DNA from: Fasciolopsis buskii
Taxonomy: Eukaryota > Platyhelminthes > Trematoda > Plagiorchiida > Fasciolidae
Direction: 5' to 3'
Assembly: GCA_008360955.1 (NCBI GenBank)
Contig: LUCM01006585.1
Location: 46,313-110,312, forward strand
Length of the DNA: 64,000 nt
A program made the translations under genes and the position numbers. Below the pieces are notes generated by a model, which was not told the origin of the DNA, searched no databases, and saw only the letters and a program-made list of their open reading frames with translations. Positions 1 to 12,700 of the stretch are shown here, in pieces. Positions within the stretch are counted from its first letter, which is position 1; each line of letters starts with the position of its first letter.

Positions 1-3000
1 AATGAACTCTGCGTACCCAGAAGTGGAATTCGTGGACCACTCAGCACTTCCCACATATTATTCCTTTGGAATAAATTTGGGTTTTTGATTAAACAAAATT
101 TGGCATTTCGACAACTTCCAGTAACCAACTTTAGGCATACCGTTTTGGTCGGCCTTTGACTGAACAATTTGCCAAAGCGAAGGATAAATCAGTACCACTG
201 CAATGTCATCTGGTCTACCTAATCATGAATCGAAATGTTTTCTGTTACTTTTTGAGGAAATCGACTGCTGGTGATCGTCCTGGCCATCTGCCGAAGCTTC
301 CCTCAGCAGAGCTGTACCAAAAATGTTGGGGCACAGAGTTTCCACTCACGGACATTCTTCCTGAGTTTGAACAACAAAACTACAGTCTGATTTGATCACT
401 GGATGGCTTGCCGTCTTAGGTTTCATTGCTTGGTACACAATCAAAAATAATTCATTCTGTGAAAAGTATTGATTCAGTCACTAATTCTCTTGTAGTGTTT
501 TCCAATGCGACCAGAAGACAATCAAATTTCGCTGGAAATCTTTCGGTCAAGCGCTTTCAGCAGGGTTCGATCATGTCGCCAAGGCCTCACAGGCCAACAT
601 CAATCAAAAGCTCCGGAATACTGTGTCCGTTTGCAAGATAACAATGAGCACAAAATGGCACTAAATTCGAAAACTTCTAAATGTACTATTAGAAGGGTGA
701 CGTGTTGACTGCACTTGCCCATGTCCGTTGATAAAAATTTTACGTACCTTGAGGCTGGATCGGTTTCAGTTTCTAATCGAATTTGCCGACCAGTGATGAG
801 AATGAACATTGATCAGGGTTCCGTTGTTTTAGTTGCGCATGACCTTTTGCTCAGGTCACCCAAATGAAGGAAAACTATGACCGCAATATATTAATTAATT
901 AGACCGTTTTCACAACCGAACTCGCACTGTGAACAACACAAACCCAAGAAAGTACTTTGAAATTATCCGTATAAATGAAATACAAGAAGGAAAGCGCAAA
1001 TCTCACTCGGACCAATCTATGGATATCATTTTACGAGAAAATTGTTGTCTATCCATTTTGTACTCTGACCTAGGAAATCCACTGTCCCAATTCACAACTA
1101 TAAGTTTAGTATCCCATTGGCCAGATATCCAACCGGTAGACACTAGCCTGTGACAGAATGCTAGATTTTCCGAGTCCTTTTATTGCCGTTCATAAATAAA
1201 ACACAGATGTTTGTCACCTAGGTGATTATTTGTTCCGAACATTCCGTTTATCTTTAGAGATACTTGCAACTGCAGTGCACCCTGTTCTTTTTGAATGTTT
1301 GTCAAATTGTGGACAATATTTATGCGCTACTTTGACACATCTACTTTGAATACAGGGCAGCTGCAGACATCACAGTCTGAAAAACACGTCCTTTTCATTT
1401 TGGTCATAACGCTTCATTCTGAATGGACGTTGTTGCATTAAAATTTTTGTAAATAGCCCTTGAGCAGATGCCGACCTACAAACAAGACAACTTTGCCAGC
1501 AATAGATTAAACTAAGAAGTTGGAAAAATAAATCGGCTGCATCATAGAGATAAAAAAGATTAGGGAGAATGTGTTGAAACTGATGAGTTGTTCAGCTCAC
1601 TTCAGACCCAAAAATCGGTCGATGTGCGGGCGTTGATCAGGAGACTTTGCAATGTTCGCTCATGCAAATCCAGTGATAGCGTGCACACGCACATGTACCA
1701 ATTTTCGACTTGATACAGACAAGAAATGCGACACAGTTCTTCCCGTCTGTAAAAGTCCAAAGGTTCTACTCATGATAGCAAGTTTGAAGACGTTTACATC
1801 ATTGCAAATGTCCCATATGCATCAAAATGGGATACTTGATTAAGCCTTTTAGTCCTTTCAAGCATGTATACAAAATGATTGATTACGGAACAGCTGATTG
1901 TCGGATACATTTTGCAACCCAGCAATGTGGTCTTCATTTTTTGTATTTGGCTATGAAATTGTTATATTCTAAATGCCAAACCAAGTAAGTCATCAAAATC
2001 TTTTTTCAAAGCACCACACTGGGTTACGACCAACACCAATTTTCAAAGCTATTGCAGAGCGGAGCTGGCTTCATATCATTCTTCCTGTCAGGGATTTTAA
2101 ACAAATTTTCCGCCATGTATTGCAACCAGTATCAATCCAAATGAGTCCGATTTACAGTACATTTTGCAGCCTAGGTCAGACACAAAGACAATTTCCCGAA
2201 AAACGTGTTATCATAAATTGGGAATGTCAACCCAACTTAACGAAAATCATGTTCTGCTTTTATCGAACCCTGTAAGAAATTCTAATGTGTTATACAACAA
2301 AATTTAAGCGATGTATTTTGCCTTCAACCTTGCAGCATACAAAGCAAATATACCGTTACCGGTTAACGGTGCCCTGGAAAGTTTATATGCATCCGGTATT
2401 CCAAGATGATTGGAAGAAGTCTGAATTGCAGGTGCCTTCGAATTGCTCTGGGTTCTGAATATTTGGGTCCAACGTAGGTTTTGCAAATTTTCCCGTCGGA
2501 GTTTCTTCAGTACGGCATCCGTTGACGATTAATTCTGACGGGTGTCGGACCAAGTATCTCATCATCATCACCAACATCATCGACATCTTCTAGTTAAAAT
2601 ATCAAATTGCACCGTTCAGCTACCAACCGACGATTACGCCAATTCATGGGCACAAAAATTAGGAACTACTGCACCAATGACAACGATAATGCAATGCGAT
2701 GAATCTTTAAAATGCGCTAAAAAATAATAGTCCCTAGTTTAATCTTCTGAAGTAAAACGTCATTGTCAATGCAACTCTTTCTAGTCACTGTTTCGAGTCA
2801 GCTTTTAACTGCTCAATTTTTTCGTGAGTGGAACATGGCAAGTCCAAACATGTTTCTCAACGTCAACTCTTAAATCCGTATTGCAAAAGTGAGTTTATTC
2901 ATTCCAAATATTAACTGGAAAGCACTAGCTACGGTCTGTATGATTTCTGGGCTAAATAATACAATTCGCAGGAGCAGTAAAATTTATTAGCATATCTGAA

Positions 3001-5421
3001 ATCAGTAGTTCAGCATCCCGAGCCACGACTGAACCAGATGGTTGGAAGTGATAGCAATCATAATTTTGGAAACTCTAAAGGCAGACCAGAATTCTGAGTA
3101 CTATTGCAAAATTAGAAAATTCAGTCAACACCTGTCGAATGCCATCCCGAATGAAGATAGCAACCATAAACTGGTATCCAGTGTCATCACGTTATAGCCA
3201 CACTCGAGACAGTACACGTATTACAATCCTGAATGTTTCCAATGCGGTTACGATGTCACAGTGACAGAGATGTGAACGATAAAAACAAACCCCGGTTGAC
3301 CTTTAGCGAACCTAGCTGGTGAAATCCGCAAATGAGATCAATATCATATTCCAAAGTTCTACCTAGGGTTCAGAAGAAACCAGCCATTACATGGTGCAGA
3401 TGACTGGGAGATTCTCTACTGCGGAAACAAAGCAGTCCATGCCTGGATCTCAGGAAAAACTACTTTACTTTAAATATAGACCTTTTCATCATAATATAGT
3501 CATAGCAATCTTCCCAAAGTGACGAGGCCTTTGTCAGCGACAAGTAAATGAATAGTAGCGCACGTTTTAAACTATTGCTATTTTCAATCCGGCAAAGTTC
3601 AACTTTCCACTTTTACCCTAATAACATGAACAATGCAAGAGTTTTGATTTTGAAACCTAATTTCACTTTGATCAGCGCATATTTCATTGGTCGGCAACCG
3701 CCAATACCGGTTTGCAGCCCACAGCTCACTCGTAATTTTTAATTTACGGAAATTAATTCATTCACTTTGCACCAGATAACAACCGTGCACGATGATGATA
3801 GATGCGCAAGACAGCCAGTTTGGACTAGGAAACCCCGTCAGAAGTATAAAAAACAGTGGAAGACTGTTCCCAAGCAACCTGGCTAGTGTTTTTACGCACA
3901 ATTCAGACAGAATTTGAACGAGGCTGTTGCTCTGTTACACAGTCGCCTTGCTACTCGGAGGATTAGACCAAAACGTAGACAAAAAGCAAAGGATCCATAA
4001 AAAAGGCGATAAATAATTGACTGCTGGAGACTAGCACTGGAAGGTTTTTAAATTGTGATTCCTGAAGAAAATCTTGGGAAATCCTCTCAAGTTTTGTGTT
4101 TACCTAGTTAACCTGTTCTGCGAAACTGGGAGTTAAATGACAGTTGGTCTGTTGTTACTGTCCAACAACGAAAACAGCATTAAGGATGACAACAACAACG
4201 AAACGAACGATGGCAGCCGAGGGCTCAAGTGGATCCACTTACATCAAATTGTACTGGCAGAGCAGACATTGAACTTAATTAAGCAGGCTAGTCGGTCCTT
4301 TGCCTGGCATACACACAAACTCAATCACAGAACTACGACACAGACACACAAACACACATATCCAATGGAAAAAGCTTATTAGTGTAAAGGGGAACCGCGT
4401 AATCGGGATGGAATGTTGACAGAGTCTAACTACATTTGACTGATTGGCAAATAATGCATCAGGCAATCCCTGGGGAGGAAAATACTGGCCTGATTTCGAA
4501 CACTGGAGCATTACTCATTAAATTAGCAACAGTGCCAATGCGAATCTCTAATATGCATGTAACACCACAAATCCCGTCCCCACCCATATTTGTATCTGAC
4601 TAATCCAATCCTTCCTATAGTGAAAATTTTTGTCAAGATATATAGTAATGTAATGGCATGAGTACGAATCACTGAAAACGAGCTTGTTCGCCAAATTGTT
4701 TTCTCAATATGCTCAGTGGTAATTTTCAAGGAATCTCTAATGCCATCAAAAGGTACTGCTATCAAGTTACGTTCTAAGCAAAAACCTAATATTACTACTT
4801 TCAGGTAGAAAGTATAAATTTAGAATCTCGAGAGCACCTGCACGTAACTGTCCTAGGATCTGGATGAACAAAAGGGAGTATTTGAACCGCTGCATCCTCA
4901 TTGGATTCCTCTTAAATGGTGATAGTTAATTTCGAACAAATCAAACGCTTTGTTTTCTGGTGCTTTGAACTGGACTAAAGAAAGTGCATTTTATCTTCTC
5001 TGAAAAAAGAAAATAAGCGCTCTCTTGATTATAGTACTGCTGCCCCCACAGAGTAGTTGATTTATAATAAAAATTTTCATTCCATTCAAATCACGATAAT
5101 AATTTACGTTACAAGTTACCCTACGTAAGGGACAAGGGCTGATAAGTGAGAAATTTACCATGAGTAAGGAGCATGTTTGCCTTTGATATCTAAGCCCAAA
5201 GCACATGAAAGTTCCCAGCTTGACAAGTAGATTGAAGTTTGAATACAGCTGAAATTTGCTCCCATTTACCCAGCTAACATGTTTCATCATTTCGTGTGGC
5301 AGGAGAATCTATTTCACTGATGTGCACTATTGTCGAGCTTATATTTAAATTTCGGTACGATGTGGAAGGTTTTGTGCTTGATAATATTTCAGTATTTCAA
5401 CAGGAAAAATTATCGACTCAC
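1..5421 (-). other. presumed first intron of the innexin gene, no exon recognised
   Basis: This stretch lies downstream, on the minus strand, of the splice donor that ends the innexin first exon. I looked for the expected second innexin exon (a Cys/Trp-rich first extracellular loop) and for the conserved YYQW-type segment before the second membrane helix, and saw neither. Short open frames occur on both strands. The best one, on the minus strand at about 2304-2525, has no recognisable domain and no convincing acceptor. The stretch is read as intron by position only. Confidence 0.4.
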
Positions 5422-5572
5422 CCACATACTGACGAAATCCAATCATGACTATGAACATGACTAATATGCCACTGGAGAACTGATAATTTAATTGATCAAC
5501 AAAATCCACACCCTCGCCGCCATAGGCTACATGAAAGAAACGACTTAGCTTGAGCGCTCCACCTGGATCCAT
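5422..5572 (-). CDS. innexin, first coding exon (N-terminus and first membrane helix)
   Basis: Innexins form gap-junction channels and hemichannels in the plasma membrane of protostome animals; each subunit has four membrane helices with both ends in the cytosol. This exon encodes about 50 residues starting MDPGGALKLSRFF. The family signature is plain: a GVDFVDQLNY block (family form DFxDRLNY) around residues 21-30, then a hydrophobic helix FSSGILVMFIVMIGF at about residues 32-46, then RQYVG just before the first extracellular loop. The start is the ATG at 5572-5570, because a TAA codon lies immediately upstream in frame. The exon ends at a strong donor, G|GTGAGT, after 151 bases, leaving phase 1. 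The remaining three helices are not in the window. Without the later cysteine-bearing loops I cannot say which innexin paralogue it is. The frame is intact and splice-consistent, so I read it as a live host gene rather than a relic. Confidence 0.82.
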
Positions 5573-8500
5573 TTAAACAATTGACAATTCTCAACATTCA
5601 CCACGTCCTCATTTGTAGTCGATAATAACAGAAAGAAAAGCAAATCGGGAAATTTCTTGAGAAGAACAAATTGTTCACAGTTGCCTTGGAGCTGAAAAAC
5701 CGCGTCTGATATTTGTACATCTCCTTCGGCTTATCAGTCGGGGAATAAAACAAACGGAATGTCGAGGATCGTGATGTTTTTATTTGGCAAGAAAGTCAAT
5801 AGTTTAGTCATTGGTCTTGGCGATCATGGTAAAACAATCACTTGTAGCCGAGTGAAATGCTACGACTGTGAGATGAACTGACAGATTTTCTCTTCCACGC
5901 CAATTATTCTCTACCCTTTCCATGCGATTGGACGTCGGATTTCCACCAATAACAATCCACACATACGGGCGCGCGGTAAATTTCACTTCCCAAGCAAAGG
6001 TAAATGAACACGTTGATATTGATCAGCAGATCGTTACAAAAATGGGAAATATATGAGCTACTAACTGCTACTCGTTACCGTTTACGTTAGAAATACTTGT
6101 CGCTGAATAATTGGCTAGTGGATAAAACCATTCAATTAAACTGGGCTACCCGATGGAATCGTCGACAAGAGAAGCAACAGCAAATAACCGGGGACATCTG
6201 TAATTTAGCTTCGTACGTCATGTGACATTGTCAGGCTCTTGTTTTAACAGATGAAAAAGAATGCATTTTTTGTGGTAGATTACATCCTTTAAAAACTCTT
6301 ACTTCCAAGCTTTCTATGCAAATTTTACCCGCGCCAATAAACCAGACGTTCAAAAAGCTGCATGTTGTGTAACGTGGGCCGACATTCCTCTTTTTGACGA
6401 CTATCACAATACACATGGAATAATTTACGTCAGATGTTTTTACAGACATTTAGAACCATTGGTAGCAAAAAATGAAAGTTCTGTGATGTATTTCAACTCA
6501 CAATTAAAATTACAAGCATATCCGTGGTAAAGGCACTCACTCGCACACGTATTATAAATGTGCGTATGTATGCTAACGGGGGCTGCGCTAATAAGCTCGA
6601 CTGTTCCACACAGACGCAAATGTGTGCCCTAATCTCCCGAGTCAGACCGATTGATTCGCGAAATTCTAACATTACTTTTTGTCTTCAATAGGAGGCGTTT
6701 CAACCAATATTTTGTTTCAGGCAGCCAAAACTACGACCCTGGAAAAAACAAACCAAGCAAATCAAAAGAAGCAGCCTTCAAAATGACTGTTCACTGGTTT
6801 ACTGGAAACTTTTCATGAGAGAGTGGCAAAAATGGGAGTGCGCGTCATTTATATCGGTCGGGGCATGCAGTTTTGAGATAAAAGATCAAACAAAGACTTC
6901 ACAACTCACCAGACTGCGTGACGATCCATTCTACATTTGTCCTAAATAAATGCAACGATATGCCTCGATTTAGTTCTCATTGGTGATGTTGTTTTCACGG
7001 GGAGTGGTAGAGTAGGAGTAAAATAACGATTTTCACCAGGCACGGCAATCTGTGCGGTGTTAACACAATTGCAAAATAGAAAATTCGCTTACACGTCTCG
7101 CATCCAAAAGTCGACGCCACTAATCGGTTGGTGGGATTGAATTTTGGGTACCTGGTTTGAACGTGAATTTTCAATTCCATAATCACAAAACAAATCTACT
7201 CAACTGTCAAATGTCTATAAAGCTATGCCATGAAATCTGAACATTGTCCGTCTGCAATACGCAGATATACTGGTAAAAATTAAGTAACAATCAGGGGGCA
7301 ATCATTCCGCGGGATTATTGGGTGACTGTCCTAACTAATTCGTGGTTACCAGTTTAAGAAAGCAGTATCACTTACAAATGGGCACCTCCAATAATTAATT
7401 CAGAATTCAATGCACATATTGATCTTTGATCATTAGTGTTTACATCATAAAATAGCTCACGTTGACGCAGTGGCTTTCTTTGCAAAAATATATACACGGG
7501 CATGAAGTTAAGAATAAAGAAATCGTCTAAATATTACTGCGCACCAACTGACAGCCGATATCTAGCACGCTCAAGGCAGTTTATTTACTGGAATCCTAGT
7601 AAGTGCACAGAAATAAACGATTACAATAAAACAGCCTTGGATTTTAATCTCTGAGGGAGGTAGATGATGTGCACTACTTGAAAGCCCAAATGAGAGCAAA
7701 ATTCGAAGTTGAACCTTCTCGTGTGCAAGATTGTCCGGATGACCTGATAACGGTGCTTGGAACATTTGTTCGCAGGGTTAGTCACCCAGACATAATGACA
7801 AAAATCCAACTTACTGCCAGCAGGCATTTCTAAGATCGGAACGAGGTCCTTCTAGTTGAGTCTCTAAAAGGTTTTGATAGCCAGCTCCACTTTCTCTCGA
7901 CTTCTGTCGTCAGAAATAATGGGATTTCTTTTCATATTTGGCCACTTCTACTCACTAGCATTCATGTAGCATAAGCAGTCTTGATTTTTGTATTTTGGAG
8001 AAACCAGCTTTTTTTCGGTATTTCTAACACATGCTCATGGCCTTTGCCAAGCACAGTAAATTGATTAGGTTAAAAAGATTCACAGATGTTCGTACAGCAA
8101 TTTTTCTTTGAATCCTATAAACATATTGAGGTCAACCGAACGACTATTTTTATTTCCTGCTCCTAATGCCCAATTCATTTCAAAGACTTCCGAGTTCAGC
8201 ACACATAAATGAAGAGCACCAATTTGTCTGTAGATGACTTTGTGTGTGTATGCGCGCACATATGATATATCATTCTTTCCGACAAAGCCGATCGGTAGGT
8301 ATTCCGTAGAGTATCGAAGCGTTAATGTGACCCTAGCCGCAGGCGGTCAGTTTGAGCAGATCACAGAAACAATCCAAAACCCGGTATGCCAGGAACAGTT
8401 CAAAATAGGAGCAATTAAGAAGTGTATCGCTGACGAAGTTAATATGAAAAAATGGTTGCTGTATTTTGCTAGTAGAATTTAGCTGACGTAAACATTAGGC

Positions 8501-9623
8501 AATTGATCACTTTCTTGAAGACTTAAATATATAGGTCAAATCCGCAAGTGAACGCAAAATCCCCATGACACCTACCACAGCGTGTATGTGCACATTTGTC
8601 ATTTGGAAGCGAAGCGCGCTGGTTCAAAACAAATAGATTAATAAGGCAATAATAAAATACTATTAGTTTACTCTAAGGGCCTGTTGGTTGATCGAATTGG
8701 TCCTTCCAGAGGTATTCCAGAAATACCATTTGGAACCGTTTAATTTGAAAAGTTGGAGTTACTTTCTGATTAGGTGTTTTTTTATCGATTTAGCCGTTTT
8801 GTTCGCGATGTTGTCTACTTAGGCTCAGCTTGCTTCTTTGTGTTGTAGAAATTCCTAATTAATCAATAAAATTTACGGGAATACGGTGCGGCTGTTTCAC
8901 TCAATAGTCTAGGTGCCGTGAGCGTTGCCGGTCACGGTGTCATAACAGGAGCTAGGACCGAGAATGTTCAAATCATAAGCTTTCTTTAGTGTCAGGTTGA
9001 CTTAGCTTGATTACCTGTTAGGTTTTGGATCACATCATAAAGCGTACTTCCGCGGGGATTTTCCGCCTGGAACAAACGATAACCTTAACGACAATCTATT
9101 TAAATCATATATCTGTGGTTCTGGCAAAATGGTTCCCCATTCACGAGTGCGATTCATTTAGCGTATGGCCGTATATTTGAAAACAAGCCAACAGAAACCT
9201 ATGGCTTTACAAACTTATGTAAATATTTGTAAGATTGTTACCAGATAACATGATGTGCTGCAAAACGAATATGAGTTATCGAGACTTATACAGAACGGGG
9301 TTTCTCAATGTCAATAGGCAGTATGAAACCATTTCAGGTTTGTCTATTTTAAATGTGACCTTATAGCCCAAATGGTCATTGAATGTCCCACATTGAAATT
9401 CATAGTAGTTATCGCTTAGAGTATTGACGATATCAAGTTCTGGTCACCAAATCGAACTAACGCATTCCCAGCAAGTTTCTTAATATATTCACAGGACAAA
9501 AATGCATGCCAACTTATGCGACATTTTACTGCACTGGATTAATTCGTATCGAATTTTCTGAGATCCACTAGTTCACGAAAAGCGTGGAAAAATTTTAATA
9601 AGAATAATGGAAGCACCACTCAC
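5573..9623. other. upstream of innexin exon; nothing recognised
   Basis: The innexin promoter and 5' UTR should lie in the first part of this stretch, read on the minus strand, but I see no motif that fixes a transcription start. Short open frames on both strands (for example plus 8234-8482 and minus 7571-7827) have no recognisable domain and no matching splice signals. No mobile-element motif was seen. Confidence 0.35.
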
Positions 9624-9773
9624 CTAAACCTCCTGTTTCATTTCTTGTCGAATTAAAGTTTTTTCGATTGCTAAAGAAATTGTGTGAATTCTTCGATGAA
9701 ATGAATATCCCCATATCAAGGTCTTCGACTGATTCATTAGGGTGGAGAGGTGATGAACAATTGCTCCTGATCT
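9624..9773 (-). CDS. unidentified internal exon candidate, Ser/Asn-rich
   Basis: A 150-base open segment on the minus strand is bounded by a plausible acceptor (a T-run ending GAAAG) and a consensus donor (TTAG|GTGAGT at 9623-9618). It would encode about 49 residues beginning IRSNCSSPLHPNE, with an acidic patch (ESVEDLD), then a stretch rich in Ser, Asn and Arg (SSKNSHNFFSNRKNFNS). Phase is 2 in and 1 out. I do not recognise a domain; the composition looks like a disordered linker. It lies about 4 kb upstream of the innexin start on the same strand. It could be an exon of another gene, or a 5' exon of a longer innexin transcript, but the stop just before the innexin ATG makes a coding join to innexin unlikely. 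Chance is not excluded. Confidence 0.27.
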   Translation of the reverse strand, partial: RSGAIVHHLSTLMNQSKTLIWGYSFHRRIHTISLAIEKTLIRQEMKQEV

Positions 9774-12700
9774 CTTTCAAAAAAATTAGTTTTGTTTTTC
9801 CAAAAGCCACAATCTTCCTCTCTCTGACAAAATACTTTCACCTACTTTAACTAAGTTAGGGGAATAACACTCGCCCGACCATGACCATTAATAGTAGGGA
9901 ATGTCTTTTCTGTCATTCTGACCACATGAAAGACACATGCACACACATGAAACTGTCATGCAGTGCCGTCTGCTTTTTTGTAGATTACGCCACCTCAGCT
10001 TCAGTCAGCCCACAAAGCATGCGCGAGCTTTCCAACAAGGCAGTACCTTTTACAAAGCAGCCTCCAATAGACACTTGATGGTCTGCCTATCCAGCAACGT
10101 CGATTATCCCCGTTAGTGCCGGGTACAGCAGCTCGCGATTAGTCCTATACAACACTATACTGATCATAAGCCAGCCGACACTTACTCGGACTAAGCATGC
10201 CAAAGAAGATGGACATTCCGGATCGTGAATAAAAATTAAATAATTATCCAATCTTTTGAGAATAGTGAATAACAAAAAGACAACCCATAAGGGAACTAAG
10301 TAACAGGTTCAACCTATTGTGTGTTGTCTTGAGCCTTGTCACAGACCAATCATGATTGTCGAAAAAAATGTTTGTTGCCGCCTTCTCGATCTGTTTGGGA
10401 TGCTAGAGCGAAACAGAAACGATAACTGCTTGCTCCTCGGATTATCCACTTGAATTTTGTCAAGCAAAATGAATATTTTGTCGTCTTCATAAAGGCGAAT
10501 TTCGCTTCCCCCTCTCCTTTAGACTTCGTCTCTTTCGTCAAAAGGGCATTTCATTTCTAATTTCCAATACACATAAATTTAACGAAGTGAAAATTAGTTT
10601 GCCTACCGCGTGCCTATCTGAAAGATTGATTTACCAACTTATTTTGAGATGCGTGTAAATGTAAACTGGATAAAAAACAGAAGTAGGAAAAATTATTTCT
10701 CCTGAAATGTGAATGGGACATGTCTCTGCTAATTAGACGGACCCCGTCACTAACTGTAGCGAACTAGTATTATGTTCGCAGCATCCAAAGTGTATCGCGT
10801 ACATTCAAGTCTATTTCACAACATTTCCGTTTGGTTTTGAAAATTGAAGGGTCAATTATAAGATCACTTTATCGAGAAAATAAGCTCAGTCAAAAGGAAA
10901 TCAATAAACCGACCTTCTAACTAAGTTTCTACAGGGCAGTTAATTGTTAAAATAGTACTGAATTTTCGCTGTGCGGCAGATGCCAGGAATGGTAGTTTCA
11001 AATACCTGATCAGATGGGCAGTTGGAGGATTAGACTTCCAGTCAGCCCACATACCAGTTAGCCCACTTACTAGTCAGCCCACATCCTTTGGCCAATTTGA
11101 CGTACGTCAACGGCACAAATTTCTAACGAGGTCAACAATCCGGAATATGCATTCCCATAGATTTTTCACGATGTACACCAGTCCCTAAAAGATGGACTTT
11201 GGATTCTCTCTCCCGACTGTTTTTAATTCTGTCATCTTCTAGATCGAGCCAGCAACATTACATCGCTGTCCGTGGCGATGTTTTTCACTTCATTAATTAT
11301 GTACCCTGCTATGCGCAAAAAGAACCGTGGTGGAAACAGACTAATTTCGGGCCATCGTGTATTACCACGAACAAAAATCAATCTTCTTCCGCGGCGACTT
11401 TCAGTTTAGGCCCAAAAGTTTTATGAATAAAAGAATACTGGTTATCGTTTTTGGTACTAAAAATATTCAATCAAATACATAGAGCCACAGAAAAGCATTC
11501 ATTGGATGGACTATGTCCAGACAAAAATGCGTTAGTGTTGCGTTTTTCTTCACCGATAATAACGTGTTTGCCAAGTGAAAAACAGTTATCGATAATAGCA
11601 ACCTTATTAGATCTGTACTCGACGTTTCATCTTGATTACTTCTCCGTCACTGTTGGTGAAAACAGCCTACCGCTAGGTGGTGTGCAAAAAGCCAAATTTT
11701 ATTTTTCTTCGCCCCTGTAGTGCAGTTTTATTTCTCTTTCAACAATAAGTCACGGAGTGTAGCCAGTGGTGTCACCCAGGTTGATTTCTCCTCTTAAATT
11801 AGTAGTACATAAAATAGCAGACGTTATGGGTAAGTAAAGGCATAACAACTTTTATTTCATATACAGGAAGTCGAAAAAACGGTTCAAGAAATTATTTTTG
11901 GGTTAGGCAATCATTGTTTGATTTGTGAATTATTTTCCCACTCGCATTCATTCCCTCAGCCCTAACTGATCTCTATCAAAAAAGGTAGCTGGCCAAGGCA
12001 GTAAGAATTAAAGTGAGATATGGACGAAAGATTGCAGGAAGAATTTCATCCGGTTTCTTTGTAAGCTAATCTAGACTCGTTGGCAACGGTACGTTCCACT
12101 GGAGCCAACGACGACATTTTGAGTCAAAGAGGAACTTTGCACATTTTTACTAGCAACAGACTGCCTACACTTTTTCAAGTTGGTGAATGAGTCCAACAAA
12201 ATTATTCTGTTCAGAACAGCGGCGCTCATAGACATACTGCTCATGAATGCATTACTAGACTCTTCATTGTAGAATGCTGTGACTACCAAAAACTGGGTAC
12301 TTTGCTGACAAATAGAAGTCACCAAATCAGACCTGAAAAACTCAACATCTTTTTCAAGTGGAACTGTTTCTGACAAGTGCTACTGAAGAAATTTCAACCA
12401 TACCCATTCCAAATAAGGCTAATTTTTAAAAAAAACTGTGTGTGACGCAGGATCGAGTAAACGTAACTGAGACTAAGATGTTTGTCCCATAAAATTTTCA
12501 ACTTGAGGAGACTTATTTGCTCGAAAAATTAACGGCACGCCATTATGCACAAACGGAAGGATCCACATTGCTACGACGTACACCGTCTCAAAATGGTTTT
12601 AAGTTAATCAAAAACAATGGAAAACGTTCCAGTCCCTTTGGAATGTCAACTTTATTATTTTGATAAGTGTCTGATCCACGCTAATTAATTCATTGAATTG

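Noticed and set aside
2304..2586. Two overlapping minus frames that could be an innexin C-terminal tail
   Set aside because: No innexin membrane or loop exons lie between 2586 and 5421, and the sequence has no tail motif I can name.
2542..2586. CATCATCATCACC run giving a poly-His frame
   Set aside because: Short imperfect microsatellite; not a metal-binding protein.
12071..12376. 101-codon Ser-rich minus frame
   Set aside because: Protein-like composition only; no convincing splice sites or domain.
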